Assembly (NCBI GenBank): GCA_025351405.1
Contig: JANXVZ010000039.1
Location: 1-41,665 of the forward strand
Direction: 5' to 3'
Length of the DNA stretch: 41,665 nucleotides
Source: Sphingomonadales bacterium
GTDB taxonomy: Bacteria; Pseudomonadota; Alphaproteobacteria; Sphingomonadales; Sphingomonadaceae
Both the position numbers and the translations under genes were made by a program. The notes under the pieces are model-generated. The model was not told the DNA's origin. It ran no database searches and saw nothing but the letters and a program-made list of their open reading frames with translations. Shown piece by piece: positions 8,114 to 16,958 of this stretch; the stretch's first letter is position 1; each line of letters begins with the position of its first letter.

Positions 8114-9037
8114 TCAGCGGCCGGCAGTGGCGGTCACCAGCACGGCTTCGCTGTAACCCGCCGCGCGCACCTGCGCCAGCACGGCGTTGGCGGCGGCATC
8201 GCTGGCATAGGGTCCAAGCCGCATGCGCGTCAGGCCCGATGGGGATTTTTCCGTGACGACGGCGCCGAAAACACCAAGGTAACCCGTCATCCAGGCGATA
8301 CGCCCAGGATCGGTCAGGGCGGCAACCTGGACGAAGCGCTGGCCGGCGACGGGTGCCGGCGAAGGCGCGACGACAGCCGGTCGGGCACCGGCCGGCAGCT
8401 CCACAGCCCGAATCGGCGGGGGTGGTGCATCAACGCCGATTTGCGGCGAAGTGGCCGCGACCGCCTCGATCACGGGCGCCGGTGGCGGCGATGGCGCCGC
8501 CCTCGGTGCGAGGCTGGCAACCGTCGCGGCATCGGGATAGACCCGCCGGACCCGCACCCTCGCCGTCCCCGGGCCGTCCACGCCCAGCAATTGCGCCGAA
8601 CGCCGCGAAAGATCGATGATCCGGCCCGCAACATATGGCCCGCGATCGTTTACCCGCACGGTCAATTTGCGGCCATTGTCGAGGTTTTCGACTTCGACAT
8701 AGCTTGGCAATGGCAGCGTCTTGTGCGCGGCGGTGACGTCGTTCTGGTCGTAGCGTTCGCCATTGGCGGTGCTGAGTGCGTGAAAGCCGGGGCCGTACCA
8801 GCTGGCGATGCCGCGCTCGTCATAACCGCGGTCGTCGGCTGGGTAATACCAGACTCCGAATACCTGGTACGGCTTGCCGATCTTGATGCCGGCCTGGACG
8901 CCGGGGGCGGCGTGGGCGGCGGCTGTTCGCGGCCGCGGCGCCGAATGACCGCAGGCGGTGAGCAGCAAGCCGATCAGCAGCGCCGGGGCAGCGTGCCTAG
9001 CGTATCGCGCCATCGCGCCGGGTCGTTTCCGCTGCAC
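8114..9037 (-). CDS. rlpA: RlpA-like septal lytic transglycosylase lipoprotein
   Basis: 307 residues from a GTG at 9037; an ATG at 9013 (299 residues) is equally plausible and gives a cleaner signal peptide. The lipobox is LLTAC. The double-psi beta-barrel domain includes GIASWYGPGFH, TAAHKTLP and RVNDRGPY, and a proline/alanine-rich linker leads to a C-terminal SPOR domain (about the last 75 residues, from GQRFVQVAAL) that binds denuded glycan at the septum. RlpA cleaves naked glycan strands during daughter-cell separation in Pseudomonas. The start overlaps the 3' end of mltB on either choice. Co-transcription with mltB and dacC fits a role in wall remodelling. Confidence 0.9.
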   Translation of the reverse strand: MQRKRPGAMARYARHAAPALLIGLLLTACGHSAPRPRTAAAHAAPGVQAGIKIGKPYQVFGVWYYPADDRGYDERGIASWYGPGFHALSTANGERYDQNDVTAAHKTLPLPSYVEVENLDNGRKLTVRVNDRGPYVAGRIIDLSRRSAQLLGVDGPGTARVRVRRVYPDAATVASLAPRAAPSPPPAPVIEAVAATSPQIGVDAPPPPIRAVELPAGARPAVVAPSPAPVAGQRFVQVAALTDPGRIAWMTGYLGVFGAVVTEKSPSGLTRMRLGPYASDAAANAVLAQVRAAGYSEAVLVTATAGR

Positions 9038-10154
9038 TCGCCCCGCCCTTTATCGCATCCCCGAGCACGGCAACCGACAGCGCGTAAAAGTTCGAACAGT
9101 TATATTCCATGATGACCCGGTAATTGGCGGTCGCGAGATACGCGCCCTGCCCCGGTCCATCGGGTTCGATCAGCGTGGCCAAGGTGGTATCGGCCGGAAA
9201 CGGCACCATGCTGGTCAGGCCGAATGCCTTCCAGCGGCTGATCGGCAACCAGACGCTGTGTTTCTCGAGCGGCCGCACACAGGTCCGCGGTGCCACCGGG
9301 TTCTTGACCAGTGCGCGGTCGAAGCCTTGTGGAACCGAGACGATCTGCCCCCACGGCAGGCCACGCTGCCAACCCTTGCGCTCGAAATAATTGGCAATCG
9401 AGGCGAGGGTGTCGGGTTCGCTGTTCCAGATGTCTGCATGGCCGTCGCCGTCGCCGTCGACGGCATAGGAAAGATACGATGATGGCAGGAACTGCGGCTG
9501 CCCCATGGCGCCGGCCCAGCTGCCGCGCAAGGCCGAACGCGGTGCCAGGCCCTTGTCGACGATGTTCAGCGCCGCATCGAGCTCTCGGGTAAAAAGCGCC
9601 CGACGCCGCCCTTCCCAGGCCAGTGTCGCCAGGCTGGCGGGCACGTCGAAATCGCCGGTGATCTTGCCATAGGCGGTTTCAAGCCCCCAGATCGCGACGA
9701 CAATATGCGCCGGCACGCCATATCGGGCCTCGATACCGGCAAGCGGCGCCGCCATCCGTGCTGCCGCGGCATTGCCGCCGCTTATCCGCGCCGCGTCGAC
9801 CTGGCGGGCGAGATAGGCATCGAACCGCGCCGGACCAGCCGTGCTGTCGCCGGGTTGGCGACGGTCGAGATCGATGACGCGGTGGATCGGCTGCAATCCA
9901 TTTGTAAACGCTTCGACCGTTGCCGGCGCGACACCCCGCGCCAGCGCCGCACGACGATAGCCGGCAAGCCAGGCGGCAAAGTCACCACTGGCAGGATCGA
10001 TGGCCACCGTCGCTGGCAGCGGCGTTGGCGTGATGACGGGCAGCGGCGATGGTGGCCGCGATGGCGGCGCTGTGGCGACAACGACCGGCGGCGTCGCCGG
10101 CCCCGCGCATCCGGCAATGGCAAGCAGCAACAAGGCAGGCAAATAACGCGACAT
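8997..10154 (-). CDS. mltB: Lytic murein transglycosylase B family lipoprotein
   Basis: 385 residues from the ATG at 10154. The start is set by a classical lipoprotein signal, MSRYLPALLLLAIAGC; an upstream in-frame extension lacks signal features. A proline-rich linker (about 20-55) precedes the GH103/MltB catalytic domain. Glu159 in GLETAYGK is the predicted general acid, and SWAGAMGQPQFLPSSY is the family signature. A C-terminal block around NYRVIMEYNCSNFYALSV is also typical. It cuts the glycan strands of peptidoglycan to leave 1,6-anhydroMurNAc ends. It is the first gene of the eight-gene leftward run; its promoter must lie in 10155-10253, before the divergent tRNA-Ser. Confidence 0.93.
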   Translation of the reverse strand: MSRYLPALLLLAIAGCAGPATPPVVVATAPPSRPPSPLPVITPTPLPATVAIDPASGDFAAWLAGYRRAALARGVAPATVEAFTNGLQPIHRVIDLDRRQPGDSTAGPARFDAYLARQVDAARISGGNAAAARMAAPLAGIEARYGVPAHIVVAIWGLETAYGKITGDFDVPASLATLAWEGRRRALFTRELDAALNIVDKGLAPRSALRGSWAGAMGQPQFLPSSYLSYAVDGDGDGHADIWNSEPDTLASIANYFERKGWQRGLPWGQIVSVPQGFDRALVKNPVAPRTCVRPLEKHSVWLPISRWKAFGLTSMVPFPADTTLATLIEPDGPGQGAYLATANYRVIMEYNCSNFYALSVAVLGDAIKGGASAAETTRRDGAIR

Positions 10155-10253
10155 CCCCCGGTTGATGCCACAGCTTTGACCGTCCGGCCAGCCATTGCCG
10201 ACATCATCCGGGGGTTGCGGCACGCGCCGTCTCCCGGCATGGAACACTCCGCC

Positions 10254-10344
<91 letters not shown>

Positions 10345-10353
10345 CGACGTACC

Positions 10354-13300
10354 TTACAGCAGCTTGTCCAGCTTGACCTTGATGCCGGTGTAGAAATACC
10401 GCCCGACCGCACTGACGGGGTAGGCAAAGCCGGCGGCTATGTCTGGCTGTTGATCGGTAAAGTTGTTGATCCCGCCATAAAACGTGAAGCGGTCCTCGAC
10501 TTCGTAGCTGACCTGTATGTCGTGCTCCCAGCGTTCCTTGTACATGATGTACCTTGGATCGTAGTTGGGGTGCGCCTTTTGCTGGATCTGCGTGTAGCGC
10601 TCGGTCTTGCCCTGCCAGGCGAGGCCGTAGTTGATGGTCAGCGGCCCCTTCATCCAGGTCAGATCGAGATTGCCGCTGTAGTTCGGCCTATAGGTCCGGT
10701 TGCGCTGCTGTTCGGGCACGCCGCCAACGGTGGCGATAAAGGTCAGGTCGTTCAGATATCCGCCGGAAAGCCGGAAATCCAGGACGCCCAGCGCCGGCGA
10801 GATCGGCAGGCGGTAATTGGCGCTGATCTCGAGGCCCGAAGTGGTGAAGGCCGCAACGTTGAGTGTCTGCGTGCGGTAGGAATTGATGAAGCCCGTGGTG
10901 GCTGACCGGGTAAAGCTGTTGCAAAAGACGTTGCTCAGGGTCGGCTGGTCCACGCACAGCTTGAAGACCTCGTTGACGTCGGGCGTGTTGATCGCATTGG
11001 TCAGCTTGATATCGTACCAATCCGCCGTGAAGGAAAATCCGCGCAGGAAGCTGGGGCGCAGCACGATGCCCGCCGTCCAGGTCTTGGCGGTTTCGGCGGA
11101 CAGGTTGGGGTTGCCGCCCGACAGCCCGGGCTGGCTGGTGCTCTGCTTGGGATCGGTCGCCGGGCTGAAGGCCGCGATCTGCGCGGGGGTCAGACCGGCT
11201 GCCGCCAACGCCGCCTTGCAGTTTGCCGCGCGATATTGCGTTCCCTCCGGCAGGAATTGCGGATCGCAAGGGTCGTTGAGGAACGTCTGAACACCCTGCA
11301 ACGGGCTGAAAAGTTCGGTTATGTTGGGGGCGCGGACCGCGCGCGACAGGGTGCCGCGGAAGGTAATGTCCTTGATGGGCGAATAGGCGCCGTCGATCTT
11401 CCAGGTCGTGGTGGCACCGATCGTCGAATAATCGGAATAGCGCACTGCACCGCCGAACGACAGATCCTCGGCAAAGCGGACGTGGGAGAGCAGCGGGATG
11501 TTGACCTCGCCATAAACTTCCTTGACGTCGAACTGGCCGCCGCTCGGCAGCGTCTGGTTGCCGCCGTCGAAGAAGCCGCCCTGCGAGAACGCCGACGGTG
11601 TCGATGCGGTCTTTTCCTTGCGGTATTCGGCGCCGACGGCAAAACGCACCGGGCCGCCGGGCAGCCGGAACAGAAAGCCGAGGTCGCCGGCAAGGGAGCC
11701 CGACACCACCTGCTGCTCGCTATAGTCTCGCGTCACATCGTCGACGAAGACAAAGTTGCGTCCCGCCTGTGAACTGTTGCCATAGCCCAGGATCGAGATC
11801 GGCGAACATTCGCCGGGCTTGAAGCTGAGTGGCGCGCCGGAGACAGGCGCGCCCGTGATGGTGAGGATGCCGGCGTAGTTGTTGGCGTCGATGGTCGTTT
11901 CACCGGGCAGGTTGATCCTGCACGTGGGCTTGCCGGTCGCAGGATCGACCACGGCGTCCACCGCGGCATAATAACGATCCGTCAGCCGGGAATTGCCCGA
12001 TGTCACCACCGAGGACGCCCGGCCATAGACATAGGAGATGTCGTACTTGAGGTTGCCGCTGCGCTCGCCCTCGCTCAGCGTGCCGCTTGCACCGATGACA
12101 CCGCGATAGGTCTCGCGCCTGGCGGTCTGGGTGTTGACCCCAAGGTCGAAGTTGTCGCGGCTGACCAGCGCGCCGATCGGGGCGGCACTGCCAAAGCGCT
12201 GCTGCAGATAATAGTTATCGGGGGTCAGGAATGTGAAAAAGTCGAATGACGGCTGCACGACCGTGAAGGCATCGATGTGGACATATTTGCCCTCGGCGAA
12301 CACCTTGAACGCCGGACTGAAATCATAATGCGCCAGGACGTTGACATTGTGGCGCTTCAGCTGGGGTTCGATGTCGCCGAAATACCCGGCGGTCGGTGTG
12401 TTCGACCGGCTGTTATAGGCGCGACCACCGCTGCCGGGGATCTGGATACCGCGGTCATAGGGTTTGCCGTCGCCGTCGAAATTGGGGACATACTGGAAAC
12501 TGGTCTCACCGGTTTCCGGGTCCAGCACGCCGATGTCGACGGCGCCGTTGGGGGCGCTGTCCGACCAGCTCACATTCGAATAAATCTTGTCATAGGGCAG
12601 CTTGAGGTTGTTCGTCCCATCGGGCAGCGTCGGGTTGTCGACATTGCGCAGCAACTGCAGGTTGGCATAACGATCGCCAAGGTAATCGCGATCGCGCTGG
12701 TTCACCCGGTCCGAAGCATTATATTCATACGCGACCGTGATGTTGCCCCGGTCTTCGTTGAAGTTCTGGCCAAAAACCACCGACCCGAACCGGTTGCCCG
12801 CGTCGCCGCGCTGCGAAATACCCGACTGGAAGTGAGCTAGCAGTCCCTGGAAATTCTGCTTGAGGCGAAAATTGACCACACCCGTCACGCCGTCGGCACC
12901 GTAGATCGCCGAGACACCGCCGGTCAAAATATCGATGCCCTCAACGAGATCCAGGGGAATGGTGTTGATATCGACCGAGTTCTTGCCAGGATAGGCGTTC
13001 ACATGGCGGCGGCCGTCGACAAGAACGAGCGTCCGCTGGGACCCCAGGTTGCGCAGGTCGAGGACACTCGTCCCGACGTTGCCGGCACCCGATGAACCCC
13101 CGTAATTCTGCGAGTTCGAACCGGCATTGGCGCCGTTCACCAGCGACCCGACAAGTGCGGGCGACTGCGTGAGCAACTGGGTGATGTCGGTCGTCCCCCG
13201 CAGTGCAAGCGCCTGAGCGGAAAACGAAGTGACCGGATTGGAAAATTCGATTTCCGGTCGGGCAATCCGGGATCCGGTGACGATGATATCTTCAACCGCC

Positions 13301-13407
13301 GGGTTGGCCGCGTCGTCCTTGGTCTGCGCCACTGCGCTGCTTGCCGCCACAGCCAGCGCAATGATCGATGCACCGGTTGATAAATAAACGCTTATGCTGC
13401 GAACCAT
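10354..13407 (-). CDS. TonB-dependent outer-membrane receptor
   Basis: 1017 residues. A signal peptide of about 28 residues ends ASSAVAQ. A TonB-box-like VEDIIVTGSRI follows, then the plug domain with VLVDGRRHVN, VEGIDILTGGVSAIYGADGVTGVVNF, and the 22-strand barrel with the late block APNITELFSP. The C-terminus ends in KVKLDKLL rather than the usual terminal Phe. It should import a large ligand across the outer membrane using TonB energy. The substrate is unknown: the type with GSRIARPEIE and a long extracellular loop set is highly amplified in sphingomonads, where ligands are usually oligosaccharides, peptides or siderophores. No substrate-linked genes flank it. A purine-rich site (GGGGGGTC) precedes the ATG. 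Confidence 0.93.
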   Translation of the reverse strand: MVRSISVYLSTGASIIALAVAASSAVAQTKDDAANPAVEDIIVTGSRIARPEIEFSNPVTSFSAQALALRGTTDITQLLTQSPALVGSLVNGANAGSNSQNYGGSSGAGNVGTSVLDLRNLGSQRTLVLVDGRRHVNAYPGKNSVDINTIPLDLVEGIDILTGGVSAIYGADGVTGVVNFRLKQNFQGLLAHFQSGISQRGDAGNRFGSVVFGQNFNEDRGNITVAYEYNASDRVNQRDRDYLGDRYANLQLLRNVDNPTLPDGTNNLKLPYDKIYSNVSWSDSAPNGAVDIGVLDPETGETSFQYVPNFDGDGKPYDRGIQIPGSGGRAYNSRSNTPTAGYFGDIEPQLKRHNVNVLAHYDFSPAFKVFAEGKYVHIDAFTVVQPSFDFFTFLTPDNYYLQQRFGSAAPIGALVSRDNFDLGVNTQTARRETYRGVIGASGTLSEGERSGNLKYDISYVYGRASSVVTSGNSRLTDRYYAAVDAVVDPATGKPTCRINLPGETTIDANNYAGILTITGAPVSGAPLSFKPGECSPISILGYGNSSQAGRNFVFVDDVTRDYSEQQVVSGSLAGDLGFLFRLPGGPVRFAVGAEYRKEKTASTPSAFSQGGFFDGGNQTLPSGGQFDVKEVYGEVNIPLLSHVRFAEDLSFGGAVRYSDYSTIGATTTWKIDGAYSPIKDITFRGTLSRAVRAPNITELFSPLQGVQTFLNDPCDPQFLPEGTQYRAANCKAALAAAGLTPAQIAAFSPATDPKQSTSQPGLSGGNPNLSAETAKTWTAGIVLRPSFLRGFSFTADWYDIKLTNAINTPDVNEVFKLCVDQPTLSNVFCNSFTRSATTGFINSYRTQTLNVAAFTTSGLEISANYRLPISPALGVLDFRLSGGYLNDLTFIATVGGVPEQQRNRTYRPNYSGNLDLTWMKGPLTINYGLAWQGKTERYTQIQQKAHPNYDPRYIMYKERWEHDIQVSYEVEDRFTFYGGINNFTDQQPDIAAGFAYPVSAVGRYFYTGIKVKLDKLL

Positions 13408-13838
13408 CGCAAGACCCCCCGATCACACGGGCGGACCCTCCCCCGATTTCACAAGCATGGCGTGGAAACGTTCGATGGCAAGCGGCCAAGTTGCCGCGCC
13501 AAACGTCGCGCGATCACGTGTCACCTTTTTGGCACGATCATGCCGCGTGGCGCTATCGACCGCTGCCCGGAACGACTTGATGACAGCAACCCCGCCATTA
13601 TCTGGTGGCGCGGGAGGAAACAAAGTCGAGCACGCGGCAACGTTCAAAAAAGGAGCATGTATGCGAGTGAGAGTGTGGATTTCCGGCGAGGAGGGTCCCT
13701 CGCGCGATTTTGGCCGATGCGAAGGCGGATTCCGGCGCGCGTCGTCGGGTACGTCGTCGGGTTCGTCGTCAGCTGCGTCGGCGGAAACATCGCGTGACGC
13801 GGATCGCCCCTGGGCAGACGCCCGATCCAGACCGAAAG
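13408..13838. other. Gene-poor spacer between the TonB receptor and tRNA-Leu
   Basis: 431 bases with no well-supported gene. It must hold the upstream region of the leftward TonB receptor. On the forward strand, AAGGAG at 13650-13655 precedes two overlapping ATGs. The one at 13657 would encode 46 residues (to 13797) ending in a hydrophobic VVGYVVGFVVSCVGG segment, but sits too close to the AAGGAG. The one at 13661 is better spaced but reads across the antisense strand of tRNA-Leu. Neither can be called a gene from sequence alone. A GTCGTCGGG-like short repeat lies at about 13740-13775. Confidence 0.5.
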
Positions 13839-13922
13839 TGGTGCCCCTGGCCGGACTCGAACCAGCACGGATCTCTCCATCCGATTTTGAGTCGGACGCG
13901 TCTACCATTCCACCACAGGGGC
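13839..13922 (-). tRNA. tRNA-Leu (anticodon CAA)
   Basis: An 84-base class II tRNA on the reverse strand with encoded CCA (13839-13841). The acceptor stem is GCCCCTG with CAGGGGC, discriminator A. The anticodon stem is TCCGA/TCGGA with loop CTCAAAA, giving CAA for leucine codon UUG. The variable arm TGGAGAGATCC and the T arm GCTGGTTCGAGTCCGGC are well formed. No integrase or direct repeat of the tRNA 3' end was seen nearby, so there is no sign of island insertion here. Confidence 0.97.
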
Positions 13923-14000
13923 ACGCCGGCGCGGGGTAGCCGATTGCTGCGCCGGGTTCAACACGTGTGTTTGGCTGGACAATCGGGCTGAATTGGCGGC

Positions 14001-15308
14001 ATGGCATCTCCGATGCGACCTCCCAGAAAGACCGGCGGCCCCAGTGGTGGCTCAAACGGCGGCGACAATCGCCGTCCGCCGTCCAGCACCGGCGGCAATC
14101 GCCGTCCGACCACATCACAGCGGCGTAGTCCGGGCGGTGCGGACATCACCTCGGGGTTCAACCCGAATGCCGGCGGCAGACCCGTTCGCTCTGCAACGCG
14201 CCCGCCTCGCGACGAAAACGATGCGCCGCAGCGCCCGCGCGCCGCGCCGCGTCCCGCCCAGCGGCGACCCGACCCGGGCCCGGACAGCATCACCACATCC
14301 CGCCGCGAAGCCGAACGTTTCGAACCCAACGCAGCATCGGCAGGTGCCAAGCCGGCGGGCAACCGCCGCTCGCACATCCCCGGCGGTCGATTGCCCAAGA
14401 TTCCCAATAGTGCGCCGCGCGAACTGTCTCGACCGCGCCCCGCCGGCGGGCGCCCACCCCGCCGCAGTGAGCCAGCGGCGTTCAGCGACTTGCCGGCAAC
14501 GGCGCCGACCGGCCGTCGCGGGCGCGGTGAAGCCCGCGTGGCGCAGCGTGAAGCCGCGCGCACCAACACGAATGTTCCCGTCGAGCCGCAGCGCATCGCC
14601 AAGCTGCTGGCCCGCGCCGGCATCGGATCGCGTCGCGACATCGAACGGATGATCGCCGAGGGCAAGGTCGCGCTGGGCGGACAGGTGCTGACAACACCGG
14701 CGATGGTTGTGTCCAGCCTTGATGGCATCACCGTCGAAGGCAATACCGTTGCCGCGCTCGAGCCTTCGCGGCTGTTCCGTTTTCACAAGCCGGCCGGATT
14801 TTTGACGACGGCGCGCGATCCGGGCGGTCGGCCGACGATCATGGATATCCTGCCCCCCGGCCTGCCGCGGGTCGTGCCCGTGGGCCGTCTCGACATGAAC
14901 ACCGAGGGTTTGTTGTTGCTGACGACGGATGGCGCGCTGAAGCGGGCCCTCGAACTGCCCGCCAACGCCGTGCCGCGGCGCTATCGCGTGCGTGCCTATG
15001 GTGAAATTTCGCAACCGGTGGTCGAATCGCTGATCGACGGCCTCACCATCGACGGGATGCGCTATGGACCGATCGATGCGGAAATCGAGCGTCGTACCGG
15101 GCGCAACCTGTGGCTGACGATGACCCTGACCGAAGGCAAGAACCGCGAAATTCGCCGCGTGCTGGAGTTCCTGGGATTGCAGGTGTCGCGGCTCATCCGT
15201 GTTGGCTACGGCGGCATCGAACTGGCCGACCTCGAGCCGCGCGATGCCGACGAAGTTCCCGATGGCGTCGTCGCGAGCTTGCGCAAGCAACTGGCGCGCG
15301 GCAACTAA
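14001..15308 (+). CDS. rluB: RluB/RsuA-type rRNA pseudouridine synthase with long disordered N-terminus
   Basis: 435 residues. The first roughly 194 are Arg/Pro/Gly-rich and probably disordered. An S4 RNA-binding domain follows (from EPQRIAKLLARAGIGSRRD, residue 195). The RsuA/RluB/RluE/RluF catalytic domain has the nucleophile Asp298 in GRLDMNTEGLL and the late signature EGKNREIRRVLEFLG. The enzyme isomerises a uridine in rRNA, 23S U2605 for E. coli RluB; the exact target here is inferred. The basic tail may add RNA affinity. Another ATG at 14013 is possible. rsmD starts 3 bases after its stop, so the pair forms an rRNA-modification operon. Confidence 0.92.
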   Translation: MASPMRPPRKTGGPSGGSNGGDNRRPPSSTGGNRRPTTSQRRSPGGADITSGFNPNAGGRPVRSATRPPRDENDAPQRPRAAPRPAQRRPDPGPDSITTSRREAERFEPNAASAGAKPAGNRRSHIPGGRLPKIPNSAPRELSRPRPAGGRPPRRSEPAAFSDLPATAPTGRRGRGEARVAQREAARTNTNVPVEPQRIAKLLARAGIGSRRDIERMIAEGKVALGGQVLTTPAMVVSSLDGITVEGNTVAALEPSRLFRFHKPAGFLTTARDPGGRPTIMDILPPGLPRVVPVGRLDMNTEGLLLLTTDGALKRALELPANAVPRRYRVRAYGEISQPVVESLIDGLTIDGMRYGPIDAEIERRTGRNLWLTMTLTEGKNREIRRVLEFLGLQVSRLIRVGYGGIELADLEPRDADEVPDGVVASLRKQLARGN

Positions 15309-15311
15309 TCC

Positions 15312-15851
15312 ATGCGCATCATCGCGGGCCAGTGGCGCGGTCGTGCGCTGATTGCACCGGAAGGCGAATCGACCCGGCCCACCGCCGACAGGGTACGCGA
15401 GGCGCTGTTTTCGATGCTTGCCAGCCGCATCGGCAGCTTCGAAGGGCTCCGGGTGCTCGACGGCTTTGCCGGCACCGGCGCGCTTGGCCTCGAGGCATTG
15501 TCACGCGGCGCCGCCCGCGCCGTCTTCGTTGAACGTGACGGCGAAGCGCTGAAGGCATTGAAGGCCAATGTCGCAGCACTGAAGGCACCCGCCGATATCA
15601 TCCCGGCACCGATCGAGAGCCTGGGGCTGGCGCAGGCACCTTGCGACATCATCATGCTCGATCCACCCTATGCGAGCGGCCTGGGCCCAGTGGCGCTGGC
15701 GCGGCTGCAGTTGCAAGGCTGGATCGCGCCTTTCGCCCTTGTTTCGGTCGAAACCGGACGCAAGGAATCGCTCGACAGTGACCTTGAAGTGCTGGCGGTC
15801 CGGGATCATGGCAAGGCGCGTATCCACCTGCTGCGTGCCGGGGGCGCTTGA
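15312..15851 (+). CDS. rsmD: 16S rRNA (guanine-966-N2)-methyltransferase RsmD
   Basis: 179 residues, near the family norm. The start MRIIAGQWRGR is the classical RsmD N-terminus, RPTADRVREALFSML follows, the SAM-binding loop is DGFAGTGALGLEAL, and the catalytic motif is DPPY at 117-120. It methylates G966 of 16S rRNA using S-adenosylmethionine during 30S assembly. It lies 3 bases after the pseudouridine synthase gene, so the two modification enzymes should be co-expressed. Its stop lies 3 bases from the convergent pheA stop, leaving no room for a separate terminator. Confidence 0.96.
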   Translation: MRIIAGQWRGRALIAPEGESTRPTADRVREALFSMLASRIGSFEGLRVLDGFAGTGALGLEALSRGAARAVFVERDGEALKALKANVAALKAPADIIPAPIESLGLAQAPCDIIMLDPPYASGLGPVALARLQLQGWIAPFALVSVETGRKESLDSDLEVLAVRDHGKARIHLLRAGGA

Positions 15852-15854
15852 CCC

Positions 15855-16745
15855 CTATTCGCGCGCTCTTGCCTGAGGATATACGCCCAACACCTTGACC
15901 CATTTGGTATGAAAGGCGAGTTCCTCCATGGCCCGGGCGACGCCGATGTCTGCCGGCGCGCCGACAATTTCGGCATAGAATTCCGCCGCTGAAAAGCTGC
16001 CGTCGCGCAGATAGCTTTCCAGCTTGGTGATATTGACGCCGTTGGTGGCAAAACCGCCCAGCGCCTTGAACAGCGCGGCGGGAACGTTTCGTACCTCGAA
16101 ATTCAGGCTGGTCATCGTCGGGGTTCCCGGCGGCGGGGTGATGCCCTCGCGCGCCAGCACGACAAAGCGTGTCGTGTTATGATCTGCATCCTCAATGCCT
16201 TGTGCGAAGACATTCAGACCATATAGCTCCCCCGCCAATGCAGAAGCGATCGCGCCGACGCTGGCATCGCCCGCCCCGGCCACCGCCGCCGCCGCTGCCG
16301 CCGTATCGAAAAAACTGATGGGCTCGATGCCCCATGACCGAAGGCGGTTGCGAACCTGTCCCAGCGCCTGGGGGTGGCTCATCACCGTTGACAGGGCGCG
16401 TTGCTCGCCGATGCCGAGCAGGCAGTGACGAACGCGCACAAAATGTTCGGCGATGATCGCAAGCCCCGATTCCGGCAGCAGGAAATGGATATCCGCCACC
16501 CGCCCATGAAGCGAATTTTCGATGGGAATGACGGCGCGCCCTGCCCGTCCGCTCTGCACCGCCTCGATGGCATCCTCGAATGCGGCGCACGGCAATGCCG
16601 CCGCGTCCGGGAACAGTTCCCGCACCGCCTGGTGGGAATAGGCACCCGGAGCGCCCTGGAAGGCCACCGCAGCGGGAGGATCCGCAGCGGCCACCGCCGC
16701 CATTCGTGTGACGAGAGCATCGGCAAGGGGTGGATAACTGGTCAT
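15855..16745 (-). CDS. pheA: Prephenate dehydratase
   Basis: 296 residues; a monofunctional enzyme without a chorismate mutase domain. It converts prephenate to phenylpyruvate in phenylalanine synthesis. The N-terminal catalytic region starts at about residue 27 with VAFQGAPGAYSHQA, includes IPIENSLHGRV, and has the catalytic TRF motif at Thr192-Arg193-Phe194. A C-terminal ACT domain (about 205-290) contains KLESYLRDGSF, the likely phenylalanine-sensing site. Feedback inhibition by phenylalanine is expected from the family. It is read leftward, divergent from the cytochrome c gene; the class II DAHP synthase of the same pathway lies elsewhere in the window. Confidence 0.96.
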   Translation of the reverse strand: MTSYPPLADALVTRMAAVAAADPPAAVAFQGAPGAYSHQAVRELFPDAAALPCAAFEDAIEAVQSGRAGRAVIPIENSLHGRVADIHFLLPESGLAIIAEHFVRVRHCLLGIGEQRALSTVMSHPQALGQVRNRLRSWGIEPISFFDTAAAAAAVAGAGDASVGAIASALAGELYGLNVFAQGIEDADHNTTRFVVLAREGITPPPGTPTMTSLNFEVRNVPAALFKALGGFATNGVNITKLESYLRDGSFSAAEFYAEIVGAPADIGVARAMEELAFHTKWVKVLGVYPQARARE

Positions 16746-16862
16746 TGCGAGCGCGACTTAGGCGCGGCAATGCAGCATTGACAAGCGCGAGGCCAACGAC
16801 CGGCCATGCGCCGGCCGACTGTCTGCCGGTCCCACCGTTGTTGCAGCGCGACAAGCAAACCC

Positions 16863-16890
16863 TTGCCGCGCCAGAGGGCCTTGTTATAGG
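16863..16890 (+). promoter_or_regulatory. Candidate sigma-70 promoter for the cytochrome c gene
   Basis: TTGCCG at 16863-16868 and TATAGG at 16885-16890 are separated by 16 bases. They lie about 70 bases before the chosen GTG of the cytochrome gene, in the 213-base divergent gap with pheA. This is a pattern match only. Confidence 0.35.
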
Positions 16891-16958
16891 AGCGCAACGC
16901 ACCGGTGCTGCTGCCCGGCATTTTCGATCCTTCGCCCAATTTTCGCGGGAGCCACGAC

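Noticed and set aside
13530-13544. Sigma-54-like TGGCAC...TGCC element
   Set aside because: The spacing between the GG and GC dinucleotides is 9 rather than 10 bases, and no gene starts at a fitting distance.
13661-13939. Forward 92-residue frame with a good ribosome site
   Set aside because: It reads through the antisense strand of tRNA-Leu(CAA), and its composition is low-complexity Ser/Arg/Ala.
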